Part shown: positions 8,021 through 17,513 of the stretch, piece by piece
How the letters are laid out: each line of letters starts with the position of its first letter
Numbering within the stretch: position 1 is the first letter of the stretch
Source of the DNA: an uncultured Eubacterium sp.
Lineage (GTDB): Bacteria > Bacillota > Clostridia > Lachnospirales > Lachnospiraceae
Length of the DNA stretch: 56,816 bases
Reading direction: 5' to 3'
NCBI GenBank assembly: GCA_910580075.1
Contig: CAJTVR010000021.1
Span: 1 to 56,816, forward strand
The notes under the pieces: generated by a model
Seen by the model: only the letters and a program-made list of their open reading frames with translations
Database searches by the model: none
Told to the model about the DNA's origin: nothing
Translations under genes and position numbers: made by a program

Positions 8021-9591
8021 TATACCTCTTCAATAATACAGGTATGCCGGTGTCTTTGTTTTCCGTCTTTTTCATAAGAAATACCAACTAGCAGAATACT
8101 GCCTCCATAACCCGAGAGAGCAGACGGATAATTATTTTCCAGAATCTGGCTGATCGCGCCTCTGGCAGACTGGTTCCATTTCAGTTCGATTACCAGTGCC
8201 GGAACAGGTGATGTCTTTTTAGGCAGGTAGACGATATCAGCATATCCGTCGCCTGCCGGCAGTTCCTCAAATTTAATATAATGGTCCCGGTAACTGAAAT
8301 AAGCAAGCTTAATGACGCTGCGCAGTGACTGTTCGTTATTGTAATAAAGAATGGAAGACTCTTCCATATGGATTTTTTGAATCTGGGAAGCTACACGGGC
8401 AGCATTTTTGTGTATAGTATCATAAAGAAGCTGTTCACTTTCCTGGATGCGGCGGATGGTATCATCCCGTTTTACATCACGGATGGATTTGGAAAAAGCA
8501 AGACGGATTTCCTCGTTTGGGATGCGCACTTTATGGTCTTCTTCATTGTAGGCAAGGTAGCCAAGATGCACCAGCAGCGTGAGCACGTCATCCCGGTTTT
8601 GAAGGCCGGTCAGGTCATTTGCAAAGCCATTTGTATCTATGTCAATGTCAATGCCGCCAAGCAGTTTTGCAAGAGCGGCGGACATGCCGTCAAAGTCCAG
8701 GCTGATATAATTCATCAGGCTTTTTGCAGCAGAAGTTTCGGTCCAGTAGGAATGAAATTTATTACTGCGGACGGCTTTTATGACAGACCCTGGATTATAC
8801 ACAGACCCTGCGTGATCAAGCACATACCCGTCATACCATTGCTTCATTTTTCCAAAGTCCCGGTGATGATCTTTACACAGCTTTTGCACCTCGGCTTCTG
8901 TAAAGCCGGCATATTCTGCAAATTCCATTGGACATAACATCGTATATTCCCAAAAATCGGAAATGGCGGACTGGGAGCCGTCTTTTTTTATGGGCAGGAT
9001 GCCGGTCATATATGCAGCGGCAAATATCCGGGCTGTTGTGCCGCTGCTTTTAAACAGTGTGCGCAAAAAAGAAAGGTACTGGTTTTGAACCGCAGGGGTC
9101 TCGCGGATCGGAGCGTCCCATTCATCAATAATTGCGATAAATTTACTGCCGGATAGTTCGGCGGCGCTGATAAGCGTTGTAGAAAAAGATTCATCTGCTT
9201 TCAAGCCGGGATATGCCTGGATCAGTTCTTCTGTAACCTTTCGGCGGATAAAAGCAGTGATGTCTTCAGAACCTGCTTCGCCCATAATATTTGTGATATC
9301 AAGGTAGATAACATCAAATTTATTTCGGTATTTTCTGTAGTCTTCTTTATGATAAGCAGCAGCTGCAAGGTCATCAAACAGGATGGATGAGTCGCAGGTT
9401 TTGTCATAATATGCACACAGCATCTGTGCTGCAAAGGATTTTCCGAAACGCCGCGGTCTGCTGACACAGGTCAGTCTGCGCGGTGTATCAATTGTGCCGT
9501 TGATTAGGTGTATCAGCATGCTTTTATCCACATAGATATCATTGCGTATTCCTTGAAATCCCTGATTGCCGGGATTTAAATAGGTTCCCAT
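8020..9591 (-). CDS. AAA ATPase with PD-(D/E)XK nuclease-like C-terminus
   Basis: This 523-residue protein is of the AAA_9/DUF1703 type common in gut Clostridia and Bacteroidetes. The N-terminus GFQGIRNDIYVDKSMLI is the family's standard opening. SRPRRFGKSF is the Walker A-like loop and FIAIIDEWDAPI the Walker B-like strand. Near the C-terminus, VIELKWNQSARGAISQI resembles a PD-(D/E)XK core. The role of the family is not established; defence or mobile-element origins have been suggested. ATG 9591 is preferred because AAGGAAG lies about 10 nt upstream. A GTG at 9636 would overlap the LacI stop codon and is a possible coupled start. Confidence 0.85.
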   Translation of the reverse strand: MGTYLNPGNQGFQGIRNDIYVDKSMLIHLINGTIDTPRRLTCVSRPRRFGKSFAAQMLCAYYDKTCDSSILFDDLAAAAYHKEDYRKYRNKFDVIYLDITNIMGEAGSEDITAFIRRKVTEELIQAYPGLKADESFSTTLISAAELSGSKFIAIIDEWDAPIRETPAVQNQYLSFLRTLFKSSGTTARIFAAAYMTGILPIKKDGSQSAISDFWEYTMLCPMEFAEYAGFTEAEVQKLCKDHHRDFGKMKQWYDGYVLDHAGSVYNPGSVIKAVRSNKFHSYWTETSAAKSLMNYISLDFDGMSAALAKLLGGIDIDIDTNGFANDLTGLQNRDDVLTLLVHLGYLAYNEEDHKVRIPNEEIRLAFSKSIRDVKRDDTIRRIQESEQLLYDTIHKNAARVASQIQKIHMEESSILYYNNEQSLRSVIKLAYFSYRDHYIKFEELPAGDGYADIVYLPKKTSPVPALVIELKWNQSARGAISQILENNYPSALSGYGGSILLVGISYEKDGKQRHRHTCIIEEV

Positions 9592-9632
9592 AAGAGTGTC
9601 ACTTCCTTTCTGAGACGGGGCGTTTTGCAGGT

Positions 9633-10664
9633 TCACTGCAGCGAATGAAATACCGAATCGCGGTAAATGATCTTTGGATAAATATAAGACACCTCATAAG
9701 GCGCATCTGCATGTTCCATCCGGTAAACAGCCTGTATAGACAGCCGTTTCCCAAGCAGTTCCGTCTTCACATCTGCAGTTGTAATCATCCCGTTCACATT
9801 CGTGTATTCCCTGCTTCCGTCATAGCCGGTAATGAGAATACCGTCCGGTTTATGGCGGCCTTTATGTTCCTTAAAATAACGGTACAGAAAATGTGCGATA
9901 TAATCACTGGCGCAGATAAATGCCTGCGGCAGTGTTTCCAGGGCATCCAGAAATTCGCACAGCACCTGGTAATAGGAAAAAATCCCGATACTCTGTGTCA
10001 GACAGATATCCGGGCAGATTTCCAGATGATGGTCTGCCATACACTGGCAGAATCCGTGATAACGGTCTAAATTTGTGTGGGCATAATGAATATCGCCGAT
10101 AAAGCCTAAGCGGGTCAGCCCGCGGGCAATGACAGATTCGGTAATCTGGTAAATGGTATAATGCCCTTCCAGCAGAATCAGGTCTCCATGCAGCGTACGC
10201 GCATCCAGGCCTGGTACGGTGTCTAAAAATACTTTCGGCAGTTCAAGTTCATTTATGATACGGATTAAATTTCCATCGTAGACATTCAGTATCACAGCTC
10301 CCTGAATATCACCGCTGCTTAGTATGGAAGGCATGGCAAATTCTTCTGTATAAGAGGACGGCATATATGTATACATCATATTGATATTGTGGCAGGCAAA
10401 TTCCTGCGCCATCCTGTGGATAATGTTTGTCCAAAACGTAGAGGAATCCGGCCTGGAAATAATCAGGGAAACCGTCTTTTCTGCTTCGGCTGCAGCAGAC
10501 TGGGCAGGGAGGCTGATTTTTGAATAACCCAGTTCCCTGGCTTTGTTTAAAACGCTTTGCCTGAGTGAGGGGGATACGCCGCTTTGGTTTTTAAATACTT
10601 TCCATACTGTGACCCTCGAAATTCCAAGGGCATCAGCGATATCCTGCATTGTTGTTTTACTCAT
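9633..10664 (-). CDS. LacI-family transcriptional regulator
   Basis: The N-terminal HTH reads TTMQDIADALGISRVTVWKVFKNQSGVSPSLRQSVLNKA (residues 4-42), a standard LacI DNA-binding domain. A periplasmic-binding-protein-like sensor domain follows, with FIGDIHYAHTNLDRYHGF, FICASDYIAHFLYRYF and GILITGYDGSREY. Its length of 343 residues is normal. AGGGGG precedes the ATG. It is divergent from the mannoside operon starting at 11222, so it is the obvious candidate regulator of that operon, with a mannose-derived sugar as effector. Both points are inferred from position. Confidence 0.92.
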   Translation of the reverse strand: MSKTTMQDIADALGISRVTVWKVFKNQSGVSPSLRQSVLNKARELGYSKISLPAQSAAAEAEKTVSLIISRPDSSTFWTNIIHRMAQEFACHNINMMYTYMPSSYTEEFAMPSILSSGDIQGAVILNVYDGNLIRIINELELPKVFLDTVPGLDARTLHGDLILLEGHYTIYQITESVIARGLTRLGFIGDIHYAHTNLDRYHGFCQCMADHHLEICPDICLTQSIGIFSYYQVLCEFLDALETLPQAFICASDYIAHFLYRYFKEHKGRHKPDGILITGYDGSREYTNVNGMITTADVKTELLGKRLSIQAVYRMEHADAPYEVSYIYPKIIYRDSVFHSLQ

Positions 10665-10961
10665 TGGAACCCCCTTTTTAGAAAAGATCTTGATCCTGTC
10701 GGTATCGTTAAGGAAATTTATATTCTATTAAGAGTATAACATGTTCATGCGGGAAAATCAAAGTGATATTTTTTAACAAAAGTTAACATTTTAAAATCGT
10801 AAAACTATATTTGCAGCATATTGATTGTGAAATATTTTTAAAAATATAAAATGAAATACTTATATATTAGGCAAAATATATAATAAATAACTGCAGGACT
10901 AAAATGATATTAAATCAGTATTGACAAAATACTATTTTAATGTTAATGTCTACTTACATAA

Positions 10962-10973
10962 ATTGTTAACAAT
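10962..10973. promoter_or_regulatory. Candidate LacI-type operator
   Basis: ATTGTTAACAAT is a perfect 12-bp palindrome downstream of a possible TTGACA -35 box, with a related GTTGCTTAACAAAT just after it. LacI-family proteins bind such short palindromes, and the divergent LacI-like gene is next to it. The site has no direct support beyond symmetry and position. Confidence 0.35.
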
Positions 10974-11138
10974 GTTGCTTAACAAATATGGAAGGCAGGA
11001 TGCTTCCGGATTCACGTAAGCTGCAGGCATCCGGAAAAAGTGCTGTATTTGTCAGAAGCCTGCGGGCACTGGCAGGCACAGCATACAAAAGTGAAAAGTG
11101 GTACAAAAACAAGAGACTTATAATAAGGAAACAAACTG

Positions 11139-11175
11139 ATAGGGAATCTATATAAAATCAATATGGATTCCCTAT
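11139..11175. promoter_or_regulatory. 10-bp inverted repeat upstream of the GH130 gene
   Basis: ATAGGGAATC (11139-11148) and GATTCCCTAT (11166-11175) are perfect inverted arms around a 17-nt AT-rich centre. The repeat is 46 bp before the GH130 start and about 15 bp after a TATAAT box. It could be a second operator or an mRNA hairpin near the 5' end. Confidence 0.45.
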
Positions 11176-11221
11176 TCATGACTTATAAAGCTCACATAAT
11201 GAAAAGCAGGAAGGAGAGATT

Positions 11222-12211
11222 ATGAGCAGAATTATAGGAAAGGGCATGCCAGGCATACCATGGGAAGCCAGACCGGAAGGGTATCAGATGCCGGTATGGC
11301 GTTACAGTAAAAATCCGATTATCGGACGGGACGGAAATAAAATATCAAACAGTGTATTTAACAGTGCTGTTGTTCCGTTTGAGGGCGGATATGCCGGAAT
11401 GTTCCGCTGTGACAGCAAATCTATCAGCATGGATATTTTTGCAGGAAGGAGCAAAGACGGGATTCACTGGGAAATTGAGGATGAGCCGGTAAAAATGGAA
11501 GGTGCCGATGGTGAGATTCTGAATGTAGAATACAGGTATGATCCAAGGGTATGCTTTATGGAAGACAGGTATTATATTACATGGTGCAATGGTTATCACG
11601 GGCCGACGATTGGCGTAGCTTATACATATGATTTTAAGAAATTTGTCCAGCTGGAAAATGCGTTTCTTCCGTGTAACCGCAACGGGGTGCTTTTCCCGAG
11701 AAAAATCAATGGCATGTATACGATGTTAAGCAGGCCGAGCGATAACGGACATACGCCGTTTGGAGATATTTATATCAGCCAGAGTCCGGATCTGGAATTC
11801 TGGGGACGCCACCGCCACGTAATGAGTCCGGTGCCTGGGAATCTGAGTGCATGGCAGATTACAAAAATCGGGCCGGGGCCGACGCCGATTGAAACAGATG
11901 AAGGATGGCTTTTGATTTACCACGGTGTGATAACGACCTGTAACGGATTTGTATACCGTATGGGTGCAGCGCTGTTAGATCTAGAGCAGCCTTGGAAAGT
12001 GCTTTACCGGTCCAGTGATTATATTCTGGCACCGCAGGAACTCTATGAATGTGTCGGTGATGTTCCAAATGTCGTTTTCCCATGTGCAGCGCTTGCAGAT
12101 GCAGATACGGGACGGATTGCGGTTTATTATGGATGTGCAGATACGGTAACAGGACTTGCTTTTACGACTATAGATGATATAATAGCGTATCTGAAAGAAC
12201 ATCACATATAA
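11222..12211 (+). CDS. GH130 mannoside phosphorylase
   Basis: This is a five-bladed beta-propeller enzyme of GH130, which breaks beta-mannosidic bonds with phosphate to give mannose-1-phosphate. Visible family signs are FRCDSKSISMDIFAGRSKDGIHW, the catalytic-acid motif YDPRV (D107), MLSRPSDNGHTPFGDI and KIGPGPTPIETDEGWLLIYHGV. Its length of 329 residues fits the mannosyl-glucose or mannooligosaccharide phosphorylase branches, and sequence alone does not settle which. An AGGAGAG site precedes the ATG. It is the first gene of a likely operon with GH38 and the kinase-isomerase fusion, so its substrate is probably a mannose-containing oligosaccharide taken up by a transporter encoded elsewhere. 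Confidence 0.9.
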   Translation: MSRIIGKGMPGIPWEARPEGYQMPVWRYSKNPIIGRDGNKISNSVFNSAVVPFEGGYAGMFRCDSKSISMDIFAGRSKDGIHWEIEDEPVKMEGADGEILNVEYRYDPRVCFMEDRYYITWCNGYHGPTIGVAYTYDFKKFVQLENAFLPCNRNGVLFPRKINGMYTMLSRPSDNGHTPFGDIYISQSPDLEFWGRHRHVMSPVPGNLSAWQITKIGPGPTPIETDEGWLLIYHGVITTCNGFVYRMGAALLDLEQPWKVLYRSSDYILAPQELYECVGDVPNVVFPCAALADADTGRIAVYYGCADTVTGLAFTTIDDIIAYLKEHHI

Positions 12212-12230
12212 CGATAACAGGAGGACTTAT

Positions 12231-15200
12231 ATGGACTTTTTGGATAAAAGGGTCATGGTAATCTGCCAGGAACTGGATAAGCTTAAAGTAAAGCAGAAAT
12301 TTGCGATTGAACAATGGCAGTACAAAGAAGGATTTTTTCTGACGCCGCAGGAGGCTGATGACGATGCAGGCGAATGGCAGGTATTTGACAGCAGTTCGAT
12401 GCACTGGTACGGCCCGGACCGCCACTGCTGGTTCCGTGTGGCTTATACAGTGCCTAAGGAGCTGGAAGGCACACGCATGTGGCTGCATGCAAGCACACAG
12501 ATTGATGAAGCAGATTATGGAAGAAATCCCCAGTTTCTGCTTTTTGTAAACGGAGAGCCTGTTCAGGGTATGGATTTAAACCATATGGATGTGCTGCTTC
12601 GTGAGAAAGCAGAAGGCGCAGAGACGCTTGATATCCAGCTGCAGGCATATACCGGTACACTGCATACGGAATTCGCACTCCGGGCATGGATGTGTGAAAT
12701 TGATGAACGCATTGAAAAACTTTACTACGATTTATGGGTGCCGCTGGCAGCATTTCCGCGCATGGAGCCGGAAAGCCAGGAGAGGCTCGCGCTGATGCAT
12801 GCCTTAAATGAAACGGTAAACCTTCTGGATCTGCGGACACCGTATTCAGAAGAGTTTTACGCTTCCATTCAGGCAGCGTCTGATTATATCAGCAGGAAGA
12901 TTTATACAGATCTGGCCGGATGGCAGGAAATTACCGCTTCATGTATCGGGCATACACACATCGACGTAGCCTGGTGGTGGACGGTAGCGCAGACAAGGGA
13001 AAAAACAGCCAGAAGTTTTTCTACCGTATTAAAACTGATGGAAGAATACCCGGATTACCATTTCATGTCCAGCCAGCCGCAGCTGTATGCATTTTTAAAA
13101 GAGCGTTATCCGAAGCAGTTTGAAAAAATCAAAGAGCGTGTAAAAGAAGGACGCTGGGAGCCGGAAGGCGGCATGTGGGTAGAAGCTGACTGCAATCTGA
13201 CTTCCGGAGAATCGCTTGTGCGTCAGTTTATGCACGGGAAACGGTTCTTCAAAGAAGAATTCGGCGTGGATAACCGGATCCTGTGGCTGCCGGATGTATT
13301 CGGTTACAGCGGAGCACTGCCTCAGATTATGAAAAAGTGCGGCATTGATTACTTTATGACGACAAAACTGGCATGGAACCAGTTCAATAAAGTGCCATAT
13401 GATACAATGCGCTGGCGCGGCATCGACGGTTCGGAAGTGCTTACGTACCTGATTACGACTCTTGATGTCGGACAGCCGGTGGAAAATTTCTTTACGACTT
13501 ATAATGGAATGCTGCACCCGGATTCGATTATGGGCGGCTGGAAACGTTATCAGAACAAAGATATCAATGATGATATTTTAGTCTGCTACGGCTACGGCGA
13601 CGGAGGCGGAGGCCCGGACCGCAAAATGCTGGAAACATCCAAAAGAATGCAGAAAGGCATTCGCGGAATTCCGAAAGTACGCCAGGTATTTGCAGGGCAG
13701 TTTTTCGATGAATTAAAAGAGCGTGTGGAAGGCGACAGAAGACTTCCGGTCTGGGAAGGTGAGCTGTATTTTGAATACCACAGAGGCACGTATACGTCGA
13801 TGGCGCGCAATAAGCGCTCCAACCGCAAGGCAGAGCTGGGCCTGATGGATTTAGAGCTGCTGTCGGTTCTGGCATCCGGCCTGGCACCGGAGGCATTAGA
13901 ATCCAAAACACTGCCGTATCCAGCCGCAGAGCTCAATGAAATCTGGAAAACCGTGCTGTTAAATCAGTTCCACGATATTCTGCCTGGTTCCAGCATTCGT
14001 GAAGTATATGAGGTTACAAAACAGGAATACGAAGAAATAGATGCACAGATCAGAGAACTGTCTAAAGAACGCATGCAGGCTGTTGCAGGAAACGGCGGCG
14101 GCGTGACAGTATTTAATACGGCCGGAAGCACCAGAAACGATACTGTGCTGCTTGGTGCATGCGGCGCAGATATACAGGCGTTAGCTGACAGCGAAGGAAA
14201 CCTCTATCCGGTGCAGCAGACAGAAGAAGGCGCTATTGTTTATATCAGAAATCTGCCTGCGAAGGGATACCGTACGTTTGCAAAAGTAACACAGGCACAG
14301 CAGACAGACGTGTCGTTTGTGCTGCATGGGGACCGCATGCTGGAAACGCCGTTTTATACAATCGAGCTGGATGAGCATGGCTTCTTTACAAGAATTTATG
14401 ACAAAGAAAATGACAGGGAAGTAGTAAAACAGGGTGAGCGGGCAAATCTGATCAGGATGTATGAAGACAAGCCGATTTACTATGACAACTGGGATATTGA
14501 TATTTATTATACTGAAAAATTCTGGGATGCTGACTGCCTGGAGTCCATGGAATGGAGCCAGCCTGGCCCGGTGCGTATTACGCTTACGCAGACAAGGAAA
14601 ATCAGCAGTTCCCTGATCCGCCAGAAGATTCATTTTTATGCACACTCAGGGAGAATAGACTTTGAGACATATGCAGACTGGAAAGAGCACCAGCATCTTT
14701 TAAAAGTCCATTTCCCTGTAGATATTCATACAGATGAAGCATCGTTTGACATCCAGTTCGGAAACCTGACGAGAAAGACGCACAGCAATACGAGCTGGGA
14801 TAAAGCACGGTTTGAAAGCTGCGGACAGAAATGGATGGATTTATCCGAAGGACATTACGGAGTCAGCCTGTTAAATGACTGCAAATACGGACACTCTGTC
14901 AAAGACGCAAATATGGCTCTGACGCTGATTAAATCCGGTATTGAGCCAAATCCGTCAACTGACCAGGAAGAGCATTATTTTACGTATGCCCTTTATCCGC
15001 ATGCTGAAGGCTGGCAGGAGGCCGGCACCGTGCGTGAAGCATACTGTCTCAACCAGCCTGCGCTTGTTACAGACGCAGGACAGCCGGGAAGAGCTTATTC
15101 ACTGGCATCTGCAGACAAAGAAAATATAATTCTGGAAACAGTCAAAGCTGCAGAGGACGGCACAGGTACAGTCTACCGTATGTATGAGTCAGAAAATGCA

Positions 15201-15353
15201 AAGACAAAAGCACATCTGACAGTAAACCAGCCGTTTACAAAAGCTTATATCTGTAATCTGCTGGAAGAGGTGCAGTCAGAAGCAGAGGTGGAAGGCAACC
15301 GGATTGCGTTTGAATGCGGGGCATATGAAATTGTGACGGTGAAGACCGTATAG
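12231..15353 (+). CDS. GH38 alpha-mannosidase
   Basis: This 1040-residue retaining alpha-mannosidase resembles the bacterial cytoplasmic MngB/Ams1-type enzymes. An N-terminal beta-sandwich (about 1-230) precedes the catalytic barrel with HTHIDVAWWW (zinc ligands H243 and D245) and LPDVFGYSGALPQI, whose D355 is the likely nucleophile. A three-helix region (NQFHDILPGSSIREVYE) and large C-terminal beta domains follow. No signal peptide is seen, so it acts inside the cell. It starts 19 bp after GH130 with an AGGAGG site. It would release mannose from alpha-mannosides, feeding the downstream kinase-isomerase. Confidence 0.94.
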   Translation: MDFLDKRVMVICQELDKLKVKQKFAIEQWQYKEGFFLTPQEADDDAGEWQVFDSSSMHWYGPDRHCWFRVAYTVPKELEGTRMWLHASTQIDEADYGRNPQFLLFVNGEPVQGMDLNHMDVLLREKAEGAETLDIQLQAYTGTLHTEFALRAWMCEIDERIEKLYYDLWVPLAAFPRMEPESQERLALMHALNETVNLLDLRTPYSEEFYASIQAASDYISRKIYTDLAGWQEITASCIGHTHIDVAWWWTVAQTREKTARSFSTVLKLMEEYPDYHFMSSQPQLYAFLKERYPKQFEKIKERVKEGRWEPEGGMWVEADCNLTSGESLVRQFMHGKRFFKEEFGVDNRILWLPDVFGYSGALPQIMKKCGIDYFMTTKLAWNQFNKVPYDTMRWRGIDGSEVLTYLITTLDVGQPVENFFTTYNGMLHPDSIMGGWKRYQNKDINDDILVCYGYGDGGGGPDRKMLETSKRMQKGIRGIPKVRQVFAGQFFDELKERVEGDRRLPVWEGELYFEYHRGTYTSMARNKRSNRKAELGLMDLELLSVLASGLAPEALESKTLPYPAAELNEIWKTVLLNQFHDILPGSSIREVYEVTKQEYEEIDAQIRELSKERMQAVAGNGGGVTVFNTAGSTRNDTVLLGACGADIQALADSEGNLYPVQQTEEGAIVYIRNLPAKGYRTFAKVTQAQQTDVSFVLHGDRMLETPFYTIELDEHGFFTRIYDKENDREVVKQGERANLIRMYEDKPIYYDNWDIDIYYTEKFWDADCLESMEWSQPGPVRITLTQTRKISSSLIRQKIHFYAHSGRIDFETYADWKEHQHLLKVHFPVDIHTDEASFDIQFGNLTRKTHSNTSWDKARFESCGQKWMDLSEGHYGVSLLNDCKYGHSVKDANMALTLIKSGIEPNPSTDQEEHYFTYALYPHAEGWQEAGTVREAYCLNQPALVTDAGQPGRAYSLASADKENIILETVKAAEDGTGTVYRMYESENAKTKAHLTVNQPFTKAYICNLLEEVQSEAEVEGNRIAFECGAYEIVTVKTV

Positions 15354-15443
15354 GGATACAGACAATCAGACGGCGGTGCAAACAGCAGAGAAACTGTCTG
15401 TCTGCGCCGCTGCAGCGCTGGAATGAGCAGAGAAGGGGAATGT

Positions 15444-17426
15444 ATGTTGAAAACTAACAATCAGGTTATGATCGGTATAGACCTTGGAGGCACCGGTATT
15501 AAAATAGGAATTGTGAATGAGGAATATGAGATCCTTGCACAGACATCCATACCGACAAATGCACAGAGGCCATGGACGGAGATTATTGCAGATATGGGAA
15601 ATGCAGCTGTAAAGCTGCTGAAAGAAAACGGATATGACACTTCGGACTGTCTGGGTGCAGGTGCCGGGTGTCCGGGAACGATTGACAGCGCAGGAGGTAC
15701 GGTGCTGTATTCGAACAATATTCGCTGGAACAATGTGCCGTTTGCTGCAGAACTAAAAAAATATCTGCCGCTTCCGGTTTATATTAATAACGACGCCAAC
15801 TGTGCAGCACTCGGGGAAGTAGCAAAAGGTGCTGCAAAAGGCTGCAGAAACGCTATATTTCTGACACTTGGAACAGGCGTAGGCGGCGGAATCGTCATTG
15901 ACGGCAAAATATTTGAAGGCGGGCATCCTGGCGGAGCAGAGCTTGGACATATCAAAGCTGCTGATGAGGGCAGAATGTGTACCTGCGGCAGGGCAGACTG
16001 TCTGGAAGCATATGCATCAGCATCGGCTTTAATAAAAGACGCGAAAAAAATGGCGCAGGAGCATCCGGATTCCATGCTCTGCCAGCTGTGCAGCGGCGAT
16101 CTTTCAAAAATGGATGCCAAAATCCCGTTTGATGCGGCACAGTCAGGCGATGCATGCGGCAGGGAACTGGTAGAAAATTATATCAGATATCTGGCTGACG
16201 GCATTACAGACCTTGCTAATATTTTCCGGCCGGATATTATCGTTCTGGGCGGCGGCGTATGTGCGCAGGGCGAAAATCTGACAGGGCCGTTGAATACATA
16301 TCTGAAATCAAACTGCTTTGGTGCAGATGCAGCGTTTGTTCCGAAAGTCGTGACAGCAGAAAACGGAAACGATGCCGGAATTATCGGAGCAGCCAGCCTC
16401 GTAGGAATGCACACGGCAGGCAGTACAGCTGTAAAGGATTCCGATGAGCAGAATGCCGCAGGTACGCTTCAGAAGGAAATCCTGTTCCTGGAGCCGGTCT
16501 GTACACAGAATATCTGGGGCGGGAGCCGTTTAAGAGACGAATTCCATTACCTGGGAGCAGGAGACCATACCGGGGAATGCTGGGGAGTTTCCGCACATCC
16601 AAACGGTGACGGAGCCATTAAAAACGGAAGATTTGCCGGCTGCCGGCTTTCCGTTGTATGGGAAACACATCCAGAGTATTTTGGCAATTATGCAGGAGAC
16701 CGCCTGCCGCTTATGGTCAAAATTATTGATGCAAAAGAAGACTTAAGCATACAGGTACACCCGGATGATGCTTACGCTGATGTTCATGAAAACGGTTCTT
16801 TTGGAAAAACAGAATGCTGGTATGTATTAGACTGCAATAAAGATGCATCGCTGGTAATCGGTCATCATGCAAAGACAAGGGAAGAACTGGCTTCTATGAT
16901 TGAATCCGGCGCATGGAAAGAGCTGATCAGAGAAGTTCCGATTAAAAAAGGCGATTTTATCCAGATAGATCCCGGCACGGTACATGCAATCAAAGGGGGC
17001 AGCCTGATTCTGGAAACGCAGCAGAACAGCGATGTTACTTACCGCCTTTACGATTATGACAGGCTTCAGAATGGAAAACCGAGAGAACTGCATCTGCAAA
17101 AGAGCATGGATGTCATCACGGTTCCTGCCAAAGATGCGGCAGACAGCGTTGTATCGGTAGAAGGACTTGCAAAGAATCAGCTCAATGAGCTGTACAGCTG
17201 TGCATATTACAAAATATTTAAGATGGATGTGGACGGGGCATTTGAACTGCACGAGATGGAAAAAGACTGGCCGTTTCTGCTGGTATCCGTACTGGAAGGC
17301 AGCGGAATGGCAGACGGTTATCCGCTGAAAAAAGGCGACCATTTCATAGTGCCGTACAGATACGGCAGCTTATGCCTGAAAGGGGAAATGAGCCTGATGG
17401 CTTCTGTACCGGGAAGCACCTCTTAA
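15444..17426 (+). CDS. ROK sugar kinase fused to mannose-6-phosphate isomerase
   Basis: The protein has 660 residues and two enzyme halves. Residues 1 to about 325 are a ROK kinase: IGIDLGGTGIKIG phosphate loop, GAGCPGTID, TLGTGVGGGIVIDGKIFEGG, and the zinc site CTCGRADCLE. Residues from about 345 to the end are a class I phosphomannose isomerase: PVCTQNIWGG, IQVHPDD, GKTECWYV, DPGTVHAI and QQNSDVTYRLYDYDR. The fusion could turn mannose plus ATP into mannose-6-phosphate and then fructose-6-phosphate. ATG 15444 follows AGAAGGGGAA; an earlier in-frame ATG at 15423 lacks a good site. Sugar preference (mannose rather than glucose) is inferred from the fusion and neighbours. Confidence 0.92.
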   Translation: MLKTNNQVMIGIDLGGTGIKIGIVNEEYEILAQTSIPTNAQRPWTEIIADMGNAAVKLLKENGYDTSDCLGAGAGCPGTIDSAGGTVLYSNNIRWNNVPFAAELKKYLPLPVYINNDANCAALGEVAKGAAKGCRNAIFLTLGTGVGGGIVIDGKIFEGGHPGGAELGHIKAADEGRMCTCGRADCLEAYASASALIKDAKKMAQEHPDSMLCQLCSGDLSKMDAKIPFDAAQSGDACGRELVENYIRYLADGITDLANIFRPDIIVLGGGVCAQGENLTGPLNTYLKSNCFGADAAFVPKVVTAENGNDAGIIGAASLVGMHTAGSTAVKDSDEQNAAGTLQKEILFLEPVCTQNIWGGSRLRDEFHYLGAGDHTGECWGVSAHPNGDGAIKNGRFAGCRLSVVWETHPEYFGNYAGDRLPLMVKIIDAKEDLSIQVHPDDAYADVHENGSFGKTECWYVLDCNKDASLVIGHHAKTREELASMIESGAWKELIREVPIKKGDFIQIDPGTVHAIKGGSLILETQQNSDVTYRLYDYDRLQNGKPRELHLQKSMDVITVPAKDAADSVVSVEGLAKNQLNELYSCAYYKIFKMDVDGAFELHEMEKDWPFLLVSVLEGSGMADGYPLKKGDHFIVPYRYGSLCLKGEMSLMASVPGSTS

Positions 17427-17437
17427 AAACCAAAGCC

Positions 17438-17466
17438 TTGACTTTGAAAGTTTTATGTGGTATATT
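17438..17466 (+). promoter_or_regulatory. Sigma-A-type promoter of the DUF3796/XRE pair
   Basis: TTGACT (17438-17443) and TATATT (17461-17466) are separated by 17 bp, with an AAAGGAGGG ribosome site and start codon about 50 bp later. The -10 box lies inside the left arm of a long palindrome. Confidence 0.7.
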
Positions 17467-17493
17467 TTTAATGTAAAGATAGAAATATACCAC
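17457..17493. promoter_or_regulatory. Palindromic operator over the -10 box
   Basis: GTGGTATATTT (17457-17467) and AAATATACCAC (17483-17493) form a perfect 11-bp inverted repeat with a 15-bp centre. It overlaps the -10 box and start region, so binding would block transcription. The XRE protein encoded by the second gene of this unit is the natural candidate for autoregulation. Confidence 0.65.
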
Positions 17494-17513
17494 GTTTTAA
17501 AGGAGGGCTTTTT

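Larger units (their letters stand above)
10665..11221. other. Divergent regulatory region between lacI-like gene and mannoside operon
   Basis: This 557-bp AT-rich region has no gene. A TTGACA at 10921-10926 is a possible -35, but the -10 options near 10944 are weak. A perfect TATAAT lies at 11119-11124. Two stem-loops can form in the leader: TTCCGGAT/ATCCGGAA (11004-11011 with 11029-11036) and GCCTGC/GCAGGC (11058-11063 with 11072-11077). Several TTAACA or GTTAAC words (near 10772, 10782, 10965 and 10980) may be operator half-sites. Confidence 0.5.

Noticed and set aside
8368..8937. 189-codon + frame inside the AAA/nuclease gene
   Set aside because: It is wholly antisense to a gene with recognisable Walker and nuclease motifs; the product has no family features.
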